Below are positions 25,679 through 34,521 of a stretch of 64,000 nucleotides of DNA, in pieces (position 1 is the stretch's first letter; every line of letters starts with the position of its first letter). Source of the DNA: CAYNWT01 sp964450955 (GTDB taxonomy: Bacteria; Planctomycetota; Planctomycetia; Planctomycetales; Planctomycetaceae); assembly GCA_964450955.1 (NCBI GenBank), contig CAYVFI010000002.1, positions 244,305 through 308,304 on the forward strand. Direction: 5' to 3'. The position numbers and the translations under genes are program-made. The notes under the pieces were generated by a model. That model worked only from the letters and a program-made list of their open reading frames with translations, had not been told where the DNA came from and searched no databases.

Positions 25679-25736
25679 CCAGAAGGTGGGTCGCCGAACC
25701 CACACTCCTGTGGTCGACGACCGTGGGACAGCCTGA

Positions 25737-26828
25737 TTAGTCGTCCTTGCTCTCGATGGGGTCCGGTGGTACATCCAGATTTGGGATTGGTAGTTGTGGC
25801 GGCGTTGGCGGAACGTCCGGCTCTGCAGAAATCGGTAACGTTGGTGGCGGCAGCTGGCCGGTTTCTGGTTCTGGCTCTGGTTGCAGCAACAGGCCCGGCG
25901 CCTGAGGTGCGGGAGGGATGAAATCGTTGTCACGAGCTGACAGGATCGCGGTGGCTCTGGCCGGTCGTCGTGATAGCTGGGATGCACGTTCAAGGAATGG
26001 CGCGGCGGTGGCCGGTTGGTCGTCGAAGTGCAGCATTGCTCCCGCAAGCAGTTGACGGTCGGGGCTCTTTGCGTTTTGTTGAGCCCAGGCGACAACGTTG
26101 CTGATGAGTGTGCGTTTCTGGTTGCCGCCAGCAGGACCGTACATGGCATCAAGTCGGTCGCCATCCCGGGCAAAACCGGGTGCGAGGTCCAAACCCTGCT
26201 TGAGGTAGCGGATTGCTGAATCGTAAGTTCTTAACGCGGAAAACAGATTCGCCAGCCTGAAGTAAGGTGCAGGCCGACCGGGATCGGCCTCAATTGCTGA
26301 CTTGTAGGCACTGAATGCTCGGTTGTAGTTTCCTGTTCGGAACAGCGAATCGCCCTGCGCTTGATAACGAATCGACGCGACCTTGTCGCCAGCAGCAACC
26401 TGCTGGATCTTCAACGGCGCCGGTTCAATTTCAACTGGCTTTACAGCCGTCGCGCTTTGCGGCGGCTTTTGTAGGTTGGGTGTTCCCGTGACTTTCAGCC
26501 CACCTGGGATCTGCTGCTGGCGATATCGAGCACCGTACAACTGCTGCCCGTTCGAATAGACTCCGGGCGGACGAAAGCCATTAATAAATACCGGGGGTGT
26601 ATAATACTGGACCGGCGCAAAACGCCCGCCGTACATTGGAACGTAAGGCGGGTAATACGGAACCGTCCCCTGCTGGTAAGCTGGCGAAGGAGCCGATGCA
26701 CGACGAGTCGGTGCCAGTCGGGCCGAACCGCGAGGTCCGTAGAATCCGCGGCGAAAACCCCTTTGGGCAAACGCAGCATCTGTCAGACCAACCATAACAA
26801 GCGCGGCAGCCAGAATGCGCAAAGCCAT
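25737..26828 (-). CDS. Secreted TPR protein with Pro/Tyr-rich N-terminal region
   Basis: 363 residues with a signal peptide (1-21, ending AFAQ). The next about 120 residues are Arg/Gly/Tyr/Pro-rich (YYPPYVPMYGGRF, QQLYGARYRQQQ), probably extended. Residues from about 155 to 235 contain tetratricopeptide units: QGDSLFRTGNYNRAFSAYKS then APYFRLANLFSALRTYDSAI. Another helical stretch follows, and the last about 60 residues are Pro-rich. TPR proteins of this kind act as scaffolds in the periplasm; no partner is visible. It converges on mnmE. Confidence 0.78.
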   Translation of the reverse strand: MALRILAAALVMVGLTDAAFAQRGFRRGFYGPRGSARLAPTRRASAPSPAYQQGTVPYYPPYVPMYGGRFAPVQYYTPPVFINGFRPPGVYSNGQQLYGARYRQQQIPGGLKVTGTPNLQKPPQSATAVKPVEIEPAPLKIQQVAAGDKVASIRYQAQGDSLFRTGNYNRAFSAYKSAIEADPGRPAPYFRLANLFSALRTYDSAIRYLKQGLDLAPGFARDGDRLDAMYGPAGGNQKRTLISNVVAWAQQNAKSPDRQLLAGAMLHFDDQPATAAPFLERASQLSRRPARATAILSARDNDFIPPAPQAPGLLLQPEPEPETGQLPPPTLPISAEPDVPPTPPQLPIPNLDVPPDPIESKDD

Positions 26829-26961
26829 TTCGTTCTCCTAACGTTGAATGACACGGGGAATGTCTGTCGAAACTCTGTGGGCCACAGTATACTCGTGTCC
26901 GCTGCGTGCTCCAGTGTGAACGAACCACGCAGTCTAAAGTTGGACTATTCCGAGGCATGAC

Positions 26962-27360
26962 ATGTCGGACGCCGAAGTTTTCGAATACGAGCAGTTGGAC
27001 GACGTCCTGGTGGTTACTCCACAAGGCGACCTCTTCCAGTACCGTTTTGAGGCACTCCGGAACGCGTACAACAACACGTACCGGAAAATCACGGACGAGT
27101 CCGTCAGGCACCTGCTCATCGACTTTCAGTCAGTGGGGCACTTTGGTTCAGCGTTTATCGGAATGTTGATTAAGCTGGCAAAGGCCGTGCGGGGCGGTGG
27201 CGGCGAAGCGGCGTTGTGTGGGCTCACGCCCGACATGAAAGAAGTTCTCGACAACCTGATGTTGTTGGAAAACGTGAAGACGGACTTCTTCTGGGTACCA
27301 CACCCCAACCGTTTAGAAGCGATGAATTTCCTAAAGAGCCCAAAGCCCCAGGGTGAGTAG
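26962..27360 (+). CDS. STAS domain protein (anti-sigma factor antagonist-like)
   Basis: 132 residues consisting of essentially one STAS domain: a strand DVLVVTPQGDL, a helix EALRNAYNNTYRK, a strand HLLIDFQSVGHFGSAFIGML in the position that holds the phosphorylatable Ser loop (here GHFGSAFIG, with Ser as the candidate site), a helix AKAVRGGGGEAALCGLTPDM, and a closing helix. The C-terminal tail contains FFWVPHPNRLEAMNFL. SpoIIAA-type STAS proteins bind anti-sigma kinases. No anti-sigma kinase is next to it; the sigma factor lies 5 kb away, so a link is only possible. Confidence 0.82.
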   Translation: MSDAEVFEYEQLDDVLVVTPQGDLFQYRFEALRNAYNNTYRKITDESVRHLLIDFQSVGHFGSAFIGMLIKLAKAVRGGGGEAALCGLTPDMKEVLDNLMLLENVKTDFFWVPHPNRLEAMNFLKSPKPQGE

Positions 27361-27366
27361 CCAACT

Positions 27367-27786
27367 CTACTTTGTCGCGGTCTGTTGAGCCGGGGATTTA
27401 GTGTCTGAACCCTCAGCCGGTGCCGGTTCAAAGCTCATGATCTGCACCAGCTTGTCGTTGTCAAAGATGGACGCGAACTCAACAGCGTACGTGTAGAACC
27501 CACTTTGTTCCGACAGTGTCCGAATGATGCTGGCTGGCATGACCAGTTCGTCTGAGTTGGCGAACCTGATAAACAAGCCCTTGTTGGTCAACTGCTGCTG
27601 CAACGTAACCACCGCTCCCACCGCAGAAACATCAGTCGTCCAGCCACTGATGTCTGTGGGAACAATCGCCCCAACAACATCGACAGCGATGACCTCAACC
27701 GGACCCCGAAATCGGAAACGCGGATGTTCGCGCCGATCGCTCAACTGGACTTTTCCGGACCGCATCAGGTTCTGCAGGTTCGACAT
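27367..27786 (-). CDS. PilZ-like domain protein
   Basis: 139 residues. An RxxxR-type motif (DRREHPRFRFRG) early in the protein is followed about 35 residues later by a TDVSAVGAVV segment, which corresponds to the D/N-x-S-x-x-G half of the cyclic-di-GMP-binding PilZ signature. A second strand set (GLFIRFANSDELVMPASIIR and FYTYAVEFASI) completes a small beta-barrel. The last 20 residues are Ala/Pro/Glu-rich. Cyclic-di-GMP binding is inferred from the two motif halves. It converges on the STAS gene with 6 nt between stops. Confidence 0.75.
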   Translation of the reverse strand: MSNLQNLMRSGKVQLSDRREHPRFRFRGPVEVIAVDVVGAIVPTDISGWTTDVSAVGAVVTLQQQLTNKGLFIRFANSDELVMPASIIRTLSEQSGFYTYAVEFASIFDNDKLVQIMSFEPAPAEGSDTKSPAQQTATK

Positions 27787-28011
27787 TGGTCGGTGGCTCC
27801 GCTACGAAAATGTGACTGGAACAAGGTTCAAGCCTTAGTCCAAATGTAGGTCGTGTACGTCGCGAAATGCACGATGACTTGCACCGTGAGCGGTCAATCT
27901 ATGGTTGGGTTGGAATGGTCGTACGGAGAAAGCAACTGGCAAGTTGTGCAAATCGCACATGGGACTTAGGTTGTGCTGCAAGCAGCAAAACCCAGGAGAT
28001 GCACAACAACC

Positions 28012-28665
28012 ATGTGGACCAAAATTTGTGGGTTCAAGAACCCCGACGTCGCCGCAATCGCGGCCCAGGCTGGCGCGAATGCGATTGGTATTAACTTTTA
28101 CCCGAAGTCGATCCGGGCAACAGGTGTTGAGAACGCACGTGACATTGTGTCGGCCGTTGATGGTGAAGCGATGTGCGTGGGGCTGTTTGTGAACGAACCG
28201 CTTGGGGACCTGGTCACGACGGTGCAACAAACGGGTGTCGAAGGTATCCAACTACACGGCGACGAAGACGCTAACTACGTGGCAGAACTGGCTCGTGAAC
28301 TTCCCCAACACTTTATCATCAAAGCGTTCGCCATTGATGAGGTCGGGCTGCACATGGTGTCCCAGTTTCTGCAGCGATGTGATTCAACGGGTATCTATCC
28401 GTGGGCATGTCTGCTGGACGCCCGGGTCAGTGGGCAACGGGGTGGCACCGGCCAGGTGGCTCCATGGAGTATTATCGAGGACCAATACTTAGAAGACTGG
28501 CCAGGTCTGATTCTGGCCGGCGGCCTAAACGCCAGCAACGTGGCGGCCGCAGTAGAACAGGTCGAACCCTGGGGACTGGACATCGCCAGCGGCGCTGAAG
28601 TCGAACGCGGTGTCAAAGACCCGGACCTCATCCGTCACCTACTTAGCATCACGCCCGGGCTGTAG
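28012..28665 (+). CDS. trpF: Phosphoribosylanthranilate isomerase
   Basis: 217 residues catalysing the third step of tryptophan synthesis, PRA to CdRP. The start MWTKICGFKNPD places the catalytic Cys of KICG at residue 6 as in the family; an upstream frame from 27973 is not family-like. The TIM barrel signatures seen are ANAIGINFYPKSIR, CVGLFVNEP, GVEGIQLHGDE, CLLDARVSGQRGGTGQ with the catalytic Asp, and LILAGGLNASNV then GLDIASGAEVERGVKD. The length and order are normal. No other trp genes are nearby, so it is isolated, as often in Planctomycetes. Confidence 0.95.
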   Translation: MWTKICGFKNPDVAAIAAQAGANAIGINFYPKSIRATGVENARDIVSAVDGEAMCVGLFVNEPLGDLVTTVQQTGVEGIQLHGDEDANYVAELARELPQHFIIKAFAIDEVGLHMVSQFLQRCDSTGIYPWACLLDARVSGQRGGTGQVAPWSIIEDQYLEDWPGLILAGGLNASNVAAAVEQVEPWGLDIASGAEVERGVKDPDLIRHLLSITPGL

Positions 28666-28678
28666 CGCCGCCCGACCA

Positions 28679-29974
28679 TCAAACGGTCTCAAACCCAGCG
28701 CGTTGGTCGCGTTTGAGTAGTTTGTCTGCTGCGGCGTTCCGGACAAACCGCTCTGCTTTCGGATCCCACTTCAGCTTGCCGCCAATCTTCATGGCAATGT
28801 TGCCAAGGTGACATGTGCTGACGCTGCGATGCTGGCTTTCCACATCGGAAATCGGAACCTTGCGGTCGGCCACGCAGTCAAAGAAGTTCCCCATGTGGTT
28901 GATAATCGCGTCCAGCTTTCCGGCGCGTTCGGGGCGGCTAAGGTTGTCAAAGTTGTAGACAGAGAATGCATCGCGTGGCAGTGGGTTCGACTTGAGATCT
29001 TCAACGGGCTTGCCGGTCACGGTTCTTCGGTTCACAAAAATGCGTCCGGTTGTCCCTGTGAACATAATCCCGTTGCGGCCAGTATCCGCGACAGTCATCA
29101 CAACGCCATTGCCGTAGGTGTATGTCGCGTGAAAATCCAAAGCGACGTTGAACCTGTCGGTTCCGGTCTGCGGATACTTTGCAGTCGCTTCGATTGCGAC
29201 TGGCAAATCGTTAATCGCCCACTGCCCAATATCCAGATGATGCGCACCCCAGTCGGTCATCTGGCCGCCGGAGTATTCGTACCACCACCGGAATGTGTAG
29301 TGTGAACGCTCAGCAATGAACGGCATGTCGGGCGTTTGGCCCTGCCACATGTTCCAATTGAGATTCGACGGAACCGGTCGTGTCTTGAATGGGCCGCCGA
29401 CTTTGTTCTTCCCGAGAACGACATCGACCTTCACCAACGTGCCAATCCGCCCCTGGCGGACAAGTTCCACAGCCAGCCGGAACCGCGAGTCGCTTCGCTG
29501 CCACGAACCAACCTGCACGACCCGCCCGGTTTCCTTCACGACATCTCGAAGGTTCCTGCCTTCGTCGACGGTCAGCGTCAGCGGTTTCTCACAGTACACA
29601 TCCTTGCCCGCTCGGCACGCATCAATGACCATCTTCGTGTGCCAGTGATCCGGCGTTCCAATCACAACGACATCAACGTCCTTCCGTTTCAGCAGAGCCC
29701 GATAGTCGTCGAACGCACGCGGTGTGCTGCCAAACGACGCTTTGGCCTGATCACGAACATGTCGATCCACATCGCAGACGGCAACAACGTCGCCGTACAT
29801 CGCCGCTTTGTGTGTATCGACTGATCCCTGATACCGCAGACCAATGGAGCCAACGCCGGGGCGTTCGACACGATGGCGCGGCCTGGAATAGCCGGGCGTC
29901 GGTGCCACGAACAGCGCCGAGCCAATCGCGGTAGTCGACGTGACAAGAAAGTCGCGGCGATTTTTGACTGACAC
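28679..29974 (-). CDS. Exported Gfo/Idh/MocA-family oxidoreductase
   Basis: 431 residues. The N-terminus NRRDFLVTSTTAIGSALFVA is a Tat signal, so the protein should be exported folded with its NAD(P) bound. The Rossmann loop region reads GVGSIGLR. Other family features are VVAVCDVD, VDVVVIGTPDHWHTKMVIDA, the EKPLTLT lysine motif, GSWQRSD, and a C-terminal domain with the WWYEYSGGQMTDWGAHHLDI motif bearing the second His pair. Planctomycetes carry many such Tat-exported paralogs thought to oxidise sugars. It converges closely on trpF (13 nt between stops). Confidence 0.92.
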   Translation of the reverse strand: MSVKNRRDFLVTSTTAIGSALFVAPTPGYSRPRHRVERPGVGSIGLRYQGSVDTHKAAMYGDVVAVCDVDRHVRDQAKASFGSTPRAFDDYRALLKRKDVDVVVIGTPDHWHTKMVIDACRAGKDVYCEKPLTLTVDEGRNLRDVVKETGRVVQVGSWQRSDSRFRLAVELVRQGRIGTLVKVDVVLGKNKVGGPFKTRPVPSNLNWNMWQGQTPDMPFIAERSHYTFRWWYEYSGGQMTDWGAHHLDIGQWAINDLPVAIEATAKYPQTGTDRFNVALDFHATYTYGNGVVMTVADTGRNGIMFTGTTGRIFVNRRTVTGKPVEDLKSNPLPRDAFSVYNFDNLSRPERAGKLDAIINHMGNFFDCVADRKVPISDVESQHRSVSTCHLGNIAMKIGGKLKWDPKAERFVRNAAADKLLKRDQRAGFETV

Positions 29975-30057
29975 GCTAATCTCCGTTATTCAGGTCCCAT
30001 GCCAGCGTACGGAGTTTTTCTAAATCGATCCATCCCGACCACAGGCCGCCGGACCAA

Positions 30058-31383
30058 TCAGGCCTGAGTGGTTACCTGTTTCGACATTGCACGAAACACG
30101 AAGTATGCGATGACACCGGACACCAATGTTGCCGCGCTTGCGACCGCGATGGACTTGCCGTCCAGAGTCGTACAGCGAATCCCGGCCAGCACCAACGTCA
30201 CGACCACAAAGACCACGGCGACACCAACAACCACCGGGCTGCCCTTTGTCTGTGCTCGCATTCGAAGCACCAGCAGGCTGCTCACTGTCGCTGCCGTACT
30301 CAGCGACAGAATAAGGCTTAGGTAATCCATTAGCCCCTTCAGCGACGACACACTCACAACAATGACAGCTAACAGCACTTGCAGCAAAATCGAAGCTGTC
30401 GGGTTCTTGTTGTCGAACCGAAAAATCTTTGGGAACACACCGTCGTCAGCCATCTTCGCATAGACACGCGGACCGGCGATGACCATCGACGACACCGAAC
30501 TCGCCAACGCCAGGCAAATCGTGATTCGCAGCAACAGTGCAAGCGAAGAACCGCCAACCGCATCAGCCGCAACCATCGCCACTTTCGGTTCACCCGCGAT
30601 CGCGTTCGGCGTTGGTCCGTAGACAAACACGAAGTTCAGCAAAAGATACAGCACAGTCACAACAGCAGTCGCAATCCACATCGATCGCGGGACGTTGCGT
30701 TCCGCATCTTTCACTTCGCCCGTAATGTAAATCGCCGCGTTGAACCCACTGTAGGCCAGAGAAATCCACATTACAGTCGTCGCGAACTCTGCCAGGTTGA
30801 AAGCTCCCTGCAGCCCGACGTCGGGCTGCCGCCCGGGCCAGTCACCCATGTTGGTGGCGGCGAAGACAATGAACCCGACAATTACCAGCAACTTGATTGC
30901 CACAATTGCATTTTGCAATATCACGCCGGGCTTCTTGACCAGATGCAGCAGCCCAAAAAACACAACAACAGCTGCGGCAATGTGCGTGTTGTACTGCGGG
31001 AACCCGGGCGCGGCGTATTCAGCGAATCCAAACGCCGCAAACGCAATCGCGCCGGTAAAGCCGGCCAGCAGTGAAACCCAGCCTGCCAGGAATCCCAGCA
31101 ACGGGTGGATTGTTCGTGACAGGAACAAGTACTCCCCGCCCGATTCAGCGATGTGCCGAACCAACCCGCCATAACTAATCGCGCCGCACAATGCGATGGC
31201 ACCACCAACAGCCCAGGCCAGCATCACGAATGATCGATTCTGCAAACCACCGACCGCAAAGCCGGATGATACGAACACTCCCGACCCGATCATGTTCGCC
31301 ACGACCAACGCAACGCATGACCACAGACCAAACATCCGTTTCGAAGCAGAAGAATCAGAGATGTCGCTGGGAGAGGAACTCAC
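30058..31383 (-). CDS. APC-superfamily amino acid permease
   Basis: 441 residues with about 12 hydrophobic segments and the family's first-helix signature VVANMIGSGVFVSSG near residues 28-42. Further segments such as AESGGEYLFLSRTIHPLLGF and AYSGFNAAIYITGEVKDAER match the APC family in order. The start is GTG at 31383, and its GTGA overlaps the TGA of the upstream methyltransferase gene by 4 nt, indicating translational coupling. Substrate not determinable. An amino acid or polyamine exchanger is likely. Confidence 0.92.
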   Translation of the reverse strand: MSSSPSDISDSSASKRMFGLWSCVALVVANMIGSGVFVSSGFAVGGLQNRSFVMLAWAVGGAIALCGAISYGGLVRHIAESGGEYLFLSRTIHPLLGFLAGWVSLLAGFTGAIAFAAFGFAEYAAPGFPQYNTHIAAAVVVFFGLLHLVKKPGVILQNAIVAIKLLVIVGFIVFAATNMGDWPGRQPDVGLQGAFNLAEFATTVMWISLAYSGFNAAIYITGEVKDAERNVPRSMWIATAVVTVLYLLLNFVFVYGPTPNAIAGEPKVAMVAADAVGGSSLALLLRITICLALASSVSSMVIAGPRVYAKMADDGVFPKIFRFDNKNPTASILLQVLLAVIVVSVSSLKGLMDYLSLILSLSTAATVSSLLVLRMRAQTKGSPVVVGVAVVFVVVTLVLAGIRCTTLDGKSIAVASAATLVSGVIAYFVFRAMSKQVTTQA

Positions 31384-32522
31384 TTGCGTTTGAACCTAAG
31401 GAAGTAGTTCTCTTCCAGGCCATCAACTTTGACTTCCTCAATAAGCTGGAATCCAGCGTCCTCTATCTCTTTGCGAAAGATTGGTTTCCCTGCCCGAACG
31501 TGTCCCATGACGAACCGACGACTCTTTCCGGGAATGCGTTCGAAATCGATGACAACCAGCGTTCCGTCAGGTTTCAAAGCCGAGGCGATCGACTTCATTG
31601 TCGAACGCGGGTACTCAAAATGGTGGTACACGTCGCAGATGAAAACCATGTCAACGCTTGATGACGGGAGTCGAACAGAGTTTTCAGCAGACAAAACCGC
31701 CGTCACGTTATTCGTGCTGGTCTTCGCCGCGCTGTCAAGAATGTGTTTTAGGAACGTCGGAACAATGTCGACGGCATAAACCCAACCGTCTTTGCCAACC
31801 TTGTCCGCGAATAGTCGCGTGAACAGTCCGGTTCCGGATCCCACGTCGGCAATGCGCATGCCGGGTTTAATCTGGCACGCGTCGACAATCTTTGCGCGAT
31901 GCGAGTAGATTTCGCGGCTTTCACCCTCGAATCGCTTCACCCACTCATCGACTTTCATGTCAGCAGCGAGGTACTTGTCGTTGATTCCAGGTTTAACGCT
32001 GCGTTCTTTTTCATTGCGTTTGATGTAAGCCAATGCCTGATCAAGGTAGCCGCCTTTCGGAAGCCCCACGGCTGCGGACTCTTTGATTGCCGTTTCCAGA
32101 TCAACTCCCTGATCCAGCACTCGGTACGGCAACCACAAAGCACCGACGCGAACCGCCGATCCACAGTGCAAAAGCGTCGGTTTTTTCTCACGAAGAAGCT
32201 CTCGCACCTTCGCAAACTTTTCGTCGGCGATGATGCCACGAACCGGGATCGAGATAAACTCCATCCCCGCCTCACCAACGGCTTTCGCCTCGTCCCACTT
32301 CACTTCAGGGTCGGTCCGAAGCGTGATGACTCGCTTCACCCCCTTACCTGCAATGCCAGCAATGTCCTCGGGCTTTGGTTGGCCAGCAAGATAAAGCGAA
32401 CCGGCTGACATCACGTTGACGGTCTGCCCCAGCTTGTCAGCCTTCACCTGCGGTGGTTCCTGACCAAACAGCATTGAAGGGGCAAGCATTAGCCCAAGTA
32501 GTAGTTGCAGGGAGCGTGTCAT
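31380..32522 (-). CDS. Exported fusion of DUF442-type phosphatase and SAM-dependent methyltransferase
   Basis: 380 residues. The ATG at 32522 gives MTRSLQLLLGLMLAPSMLFG, a signal peptide or anchor. Residues about 30-165 resemble the DUF442/beta-lactamase-hydrolase-like phosphatase domain, with GVKRVITLRTDPE and the active-site-like HCGSAVRVGALW (Cys and Arg four residues apart, as in that family). Residues about 190-380 form a class I methyltransferase: RIADVGSGTGLFTRLFADKV (motif I), VYAVDI (post-I), and MVFICDVYHHFEYP. A SAM-dependent domain behind an export signal is odd because SAM is cytoplasmic. The GTGA overlap with the permease suggests a shared role. Confidence 0.85.
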   Translation of the reverse strand: MTRSLQLLLGLMLAPSMLFGQEPPQVKADKLGQTVNVMSAGSLYLAGQPKPEDIAGIAGKGVKRVITLRTDPEVKWDEAKAVGEAGMEFISIPVRGIIADEKFAKVRELLREKKPTLLHCGSAVRVGALWLPYRVLDQGVDLETAIKESAAVGLPKGGYLDQALAYIKRNEKERSVKPGINDKYLAADMKVDEWVKRFEGESREIYSHRAKIVDACQIKPGMRIADVGSGTGLFTRLFADKVGKDGWVYAVDIVPTFLKHILDSAAKTSTNNVTAVLSAENSVRLPSSSVDMVFICDVYHHFEYPRSTMKSIASALKPDGTLVVIDFERIPGKSRRFVMGHVRAGKPIFRKEIEDAGFQLIEEVKVDGLEENYFLRFKRK

Positions 32523-32552
32523 GTCGGCCTCACTTGTGAAAATCACGCCATA

Positions 32553-32585
32553 AAAAAACCCGGTGGCTAAAGCCACCGGGTTTGA
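32553..32585. terminator. Bidirectional rho-independent terminator
   Basis: The stem AAACCCGGTGGCT/AGCCACCGGGTTT is almost loopless (2 nt plus fraying). On the minus strand, the direction of tig, it is followed by TTTTTTTAT and so terminates tig transcripts just before the downstream methyltransferase gene. Confidence 0.88.
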
Positions 32586-32606
32586 ATCATACCGAGAAAT
32601 CGAACG

Positions 32607-34070
32607 CTATTCTTCTTCGACAGCAGTCTCGACCTCGGTTGTCACAGCAGCGGTCGTGCAAACCGAGGCTGATATTGACGCGGCTGTGTACTCGTCTTCT
32701 TTCGGAGCGTCCACGTCTTTGAATTCGGCAGACTCCAGAATGAAATCGATTGCTTTTCGCTCACGAATTTGAGCGTCAAGGTTTTCAATCATGCCGGATT
32801 TTTGCATGCGAGCCCGAACGCGGCGTGGAGATTCACCGCGCTGCATCGCCATCATCGTGATTTCCATCTCGATGTCCTGCGGATCGCAGACGATATCTTC
32901 TTTGGTGGCGATTTTGTCCAGAACAAAGTGTTCTTTCAAAGCCTGACGAGTTGTCGAAACGGCCTTCGACCGAATCTCATTCTCGCGAGCCGAAATCTGC
33001 TGCTGAGTGAACCCAGCCTGCTGCATTTCGAGGACTTCACGACGAAGAGCGTTCTCAGTTTGCTTGAGAACCAGATCTTCTGGAAGATCCCAGTCAGCGG
33101 CCGCGGTAATTTTGCTTAGCACTTGCTCGCGAGCAGACTGTCGCTGTTGGAATGTGGTCTGACGTTCCAACATGTCGCGGATGTTGTCCTTCAGTTCGCC
33201 TTCGTTCTCAACGCCGACTCGCTCAAAGAACTCCTTGTTCATCTCAGGAAGCTCAAGCCGCATCACCGATTTCACTTCGAACGAAACAAGGACATCCTCG
33301 CCTCGCATCTCAATGTTTTCTGATTCAGCTGAGACCGTAACCTTTGCTTCGCGTTGGTCGTCCGCTTTCGCACCTTCCATCAGCTTGTCGAATTTTTCGA
33401 GCTCAGCATCCTGAAAACGTAGCGATGGCTTCAGTTCAATAGTGATGCCTGACAAAGAGTTGAGTTCTTTGTCACCACTGGTGAACTTGATGTCGGTTGT
33501 GACAAAGTCCCCAGCCGCGGCAGCTTCTTCGACAACCTTGCGTTCACCGTACTGTGACAAGTACTGGTTCATGAACTTGGTGACTTCTTCGTCAGTCACT
33601 TCATGAACAGGTCGCTCGATAGTCAGCCCGTTGTACTCAGGAAGGTCAAAGTCTGGCCGAACTTCGACTTCAAACTGGTAATCGAAATCGCCTTCGTCCG
33701 GGATGTCGAGATCTTCGACGTCCAGGTTCGGTTCGTTAATCGGATCCAGTTCGTGCTCTTCAGCCAGTTGCTCAAGGCTGCTGATCAACACGTTTTGCTT
33801 AACCTGATCGTTGATCTCAGATTTGAATCGCTTGAGAACCAACTTCTTCGGAACGTTACCAGGTCGGAAGCCGGGAATTTCTGCCTTCCCGGAAAGTTCT
33901 TCGACAGCCTCTCCCTGGAAGAAATCCAGGTCGGCTCGCGGAACAACCACCTTTACCTTCTTGCGGCACGGTCCGATTTCTTCGATGTCGACAGTCAGCG
34001 ACATTCGGTACTCGGATTCATCAGCTTTTGTAGCTGTGTCCGTTTCTTCCGTTACGACTTCATCTGTCAT
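32607..34070 (-). CDS. tig: Trigger factor, ribosome-associated chaperone and peptidyl-prolyl isomerase
   Basis: 487 residues. The N-terminal ribosome-binding domain has the signature GFRPGNVPKKL (canonical GFRxGxxP). The FKBP-like middle domain begins near VTDEEVTKFMNQYLSQYG and includes GDFVTTDIKFT. The C-terminal helical arm domain runs through ENEGELKDNIRDMLERQ to about residue 440. An acidic and Ala/Thr-rich extension follows (EYTAASISASVCTTAAVTTE), which makes it longer than the usual 430-450. An N-terminal acidic stretch precedes the ribosome domain. It is a single gene; ClpP/ClpX genes, which often follow, are not present. Confidence 0.95.
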   Translation of the reverse strand: MTDEVVTEETDTATKADESEYRMSLTVDIEEIGPCRKKVKVVVPRADLDFFQGEAVEELSGKAEIPGFRPGNVPKKLVLKRFKSEINDQVKQNVLISSLEQLAEEHELDPINEPNLDVEDLDIPDEGDFDYQFEVEVRPDFDLPEYNGLTIERPVHEVTDEEVTKFMNQYLSQYGERKVVEEAAAAGDFVTTDIKFTSGDKELNSLSGITIELKPSLRFQDAELEKFDKLMEGAKADDQREAKVTVSAESENIEMRGEDVLVSFEVKSVMRLELPEMNKEFFERVGVENEGELKDNIRDMLERQTTFQQRQSAREQVLSKITAAADWDLPEDLVLKQTENALRREVLEMQQAGFTQQQISARENEIRSKAVSTTRQALKEHFVLDKIATKEDIVCDPQDIEMEITMMAMQRGESPRRVRARMQKSGMIENLDAQIRERKAIDFILESAEFKDVDAPKEDEYTAASISASVCTTAAVTTEVETAVEEE

Positions 34071-34137
34071 GGCTGATATACCCCTGCTGCTGACAGGTGG
34101 AAGATTTCAGAGAGCCCACCCCGAAACCCAGTGAGAG

Positions 34138-34161
34138 GTCGCCGAAGCCCCGTTCGGCGAC
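34138..34161. repeat. Short hairpin between tig and tRNA-Gly
   Basis: GTCGCCGA and TCGGCGAC form perfect 8-bp arms around an 8-nt loop. A similar GTCGCCGAA core occurs in a hairpin at 25685-25702 between mnmE and the TPR gene. No T-run follows, so it is not a standard terminator. Confidence 0.5.
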
Positions 34162-34180
34162 GCAAAGCAAAATACCAATA

Positions 34181-34259
<79 letters not shown>

Positions 34260-34521
34260 CTGAAAATCAGGCCCCGGAGGCAACGCCCCGGAAATTGAAT
34301 TGTCGGCGGGATTATTAAGCAAACCTCAGACTGCGTCAACCAAACGAGGCGTGATTCGTGTTACTGAGACGCCGAAACCTGATTTGAGGCCCAGACAGCG
34401 TCCCAGTTCGGCGAAAGTTGCGTCTTCGGTGATGGTTAGACATCGCATTTCTTAATCGTCTTATGTTTACCTACCGCAGCTTCCCCCTCTCTGATCCCCC
34501 CACCAATCAAGCGGACCGAAC

